From the NCBI GenBank assembly GCA_030618205.1, contig JAUXDR010000063.1, positions 1 to 6,503 of the forward strand: a stretch of DNA of 6,503 bases, read 5' to 3'. A program made the position numbers and the translations under genes. The stretch's first letter is position 1, and each line of letters starts with the position of its first letter. The stretch comes from Deltaproteobacteria bacterium. GTDB lineage: Bacteria > Desulfobacterota > Dissulfuribacteria > Dissulfuribacterales > UBA3076. The notes under the pieces are model-generated. The model was not told where the DNA came from. It worked only from the letters and a program-made list of their open reading frames with translations, and made no database searches. Shown here one piece after another: positions 6,476 through 6,503 of the stretch.

Positions 6476-6503
6476 GTCGGAGGCCAAGCGGTCTTAGGAA
6501 GAC

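Overview
The window comes from a Gram-negative bacterium. It encodes an inner-membrane HD-GYP sensor, two lipoproteins with clear lipoboxes, and a secreted protein whose end looks like an outer-membrane beta-barrel. The protein families (Cache/HAMP/HD-GYP, Lnb/DUF4105, DUF3015-like) are common in Pseudomonadota, Campylobacterota and Desulfobacterota. I cannot place it more finely from sequence alone.

Layout. Four genes lie on the minus strand and are read from right to left: a small DUF3015-like lipoprotein (5826-5392), a large DUF4105/Lnb-type exported protein (5240-3315), an alpha/beta hydrolase lipoprotein (3333-2476) and a Cache-HAMP-HD-GYP cyclic-di-GMP phosphodiesterase (2376-7). The hydrolase start overlaps the end of the DUF4105 gene by 19 bases, so these two are very probably co-translated. 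The DUF3015-like gene lies 151 bases upstream of DUF4105 with no convincing terminator between them. All three of these products are predicted to be exported, which suggests a cell-envelope operon. The HD-GYP gene has its own plausible promoter and is probably a separate unit.

Right of the lipoprotein is a roughly 400-base non-coding stretch (5827-6232). It holds the lipoprotein's likely promoter, whose -35 box lies inside a strong imperfect palindrome, followed by several smaller stem-loops. On the plus strand, 6233-6475 encodes only the first 80 residues of a PabB-like aminodeoxychorismate synthase component I before a stop codon. The sequence around the stop looks like a frameshifted continuation, so this is most likely a broken or truncated gene.

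The best second-look items are the palindrome over the lipoprotein promoter, the DUF4105 protein's combination of a possible cysteine-peptidase-like domain with a barrel-like end, the long insertion and altered GYP motif of the HD-GYP protein, and the broken pabB. I saw no CRISPR array, tRNA, rRNA, complete insertion sequence or convincing new defence system.
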